DNA from: Calothrix sp. NIES-2100 | Lineage (GTDB): Bacteria; Cyanobacteriota; Cyanobacteriia; Cyanobacteriales; Nostocaceae | Length of the DNA stretch: 64,000 nucleotides | Direction: 5' to 3' | NCBI RefSeq assembly: GCF_002368195.1 | Contig: NZ_AP018178.1 | Location: 8,010,645 to 8,074,644 of the forward strand | Shown: in pieces, positions 63,810-64,000 of the stretch | Position numbering within the stretch: the first letter of the stretch is position 1 | Layout: the number at the start of each line of letters is the position of its first letter | The notes under the pieces: model-generated | Database searches by the model: none | What the model saw: only the letters and a program-made list of their open reading frames with translations | What the model was told of the DNA's origin: nothing | Made by a program: the position numbers and the translations under genes

Positions 63810-64000
63810 GGATTTGGAGGATTATTTGGTGGCGAAGAAGGCGGATTAGCATCATCTGTGACAGAAAATTCCTGGTTTTCACCATCTATCTCAGTATTTT
63901 CTACCCAAACATCTCCTTTGCTAACTTTGGCTTTATTGCCTTTCCCTTTCATCCTTGTCCCTTTCACCACAGTTCCCGCATTTGTACCAGGCTGCGGAGA
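63806..64000 (-). CDS. C-terminus of an unknown protein, first gene of the NTPase/TPR operon (cut by edge)
   Basis: The last 64 residues only. They are open on the minus strand to base 64000 and are read in frame with the ATGA overlap. A basic segment (VVKGTRMKGKGNKAKVSKGD) is followed by VWVENTEIDG and a proline/asparagine-rich end (SPPNNPPNP). No family is recognised. In similar operons this position holds an effector or an adaptor, but nothing here proves it. Confidence 0.7.
   Translation of the reverse strand, partial: SPQPGTNAGTVVKGTRMKGKGNKAKVSKGDVWVENTEIDGENQEFSVTDDANPPSSPPNNPPNP

Overview
The window looks like chromosome from a filamentous, heterocyst-type cyanobacterium (Nostocales). 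The grounds are the very frequent GCGATCGC octamer (HIP1), heptanucleotide short tandem repeats of the GTCAACA/GTCATTG type, dispersed GC-rich palindromes, a phytochrome with the Cph1-type chromophore cysteine, and typical cyanobacterial neighbours (DUF1822, Uma2 endonuclease, CHAT/STAND/WD40 proteins). Gene density is moderate, with long repeat-rich spacers. No tRNA, rRNA or CRISPR array was seen.

Left part (1-8.5 kb): the N-terminal half of a phytochrome, then a minus-strand set of three genes with no Sec signal that I can see: a 60-residue LysM protein, a beta/gamma-crystallin plus CAP-domain protein, and a 1280-residue fusion of chitin-binding module, GH18 chitinase, six-repeat propeller, alpha/beta-hydrolase and ricin-type lectin. 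An AraC-type regulator lies upstream. 8.5-15.4 kb: a minus-strand cassette of sigma-70-like factor, DUF1822 protein and a CHAT protease-nSTAND1 ATPase-WD40 (14 repeats) protein, which has the architecture of a prokaryotic signalling or conflict machine.

15.5-26.3 kb: a PMT-family glycosyltransferase, a large double hybrid histidine kinase, and a solitary IscB (RuvC-HNH RNA-guided nuclease) element with a well-folding omega RNA (HEARO-like) upstream of the nuclease and a long hairpin at its far end. These are followed by a TerB-like acidic protein and a membrane-associated hydrolase. 26.7-41 kb: PPK2-type polyphosphate kinase, a heme-oxygenase-fold diiron protein candidate, GH13-CBM20 amylase, a GNAT protein, an RTX-repeat protein, a 21-bp minisatellite, two inverted copies of a noncoding element, and PEP synthase.

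41-57 kb is mostly housekeeping: cobalamin adenosyltransferase, macrodomain protein, deoxyhypusine-synthase-like protein, gluconokinase, Era, a LuxR-type response regulator, a geranylgeranyl-reductase-family protein, and a pyrH-frr overlapping pair. Two gene relics lie here, a decayed DUF6508 gene and a fragment of a paralogue of the neighbouring M14-type peptidase. 57-61 kb: an alpha/beta-hydrolase and a divergent metal (probably manganese) ABC transporter whose binding protein carries a leader built from short repeats. 61-64 kb: a translationally coupled operon of a small basic protein (cut by the edge), a P-loop NTPase and a TPR protein made of nine nearly identical 120-bp units. It resembles a STAND ATPase split over separate chains.

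Strongest candidates for new biology are the IscB/omega-RNA element, the GH18-lipase-lectin fusion with its LysM and CAP neighbours, the sigma/DUF1822/CHAT-STAND-WD40 cassette, and the NTPase/TPR operon at the right edge. All functional assignments come from reading motifs; no database search was run.
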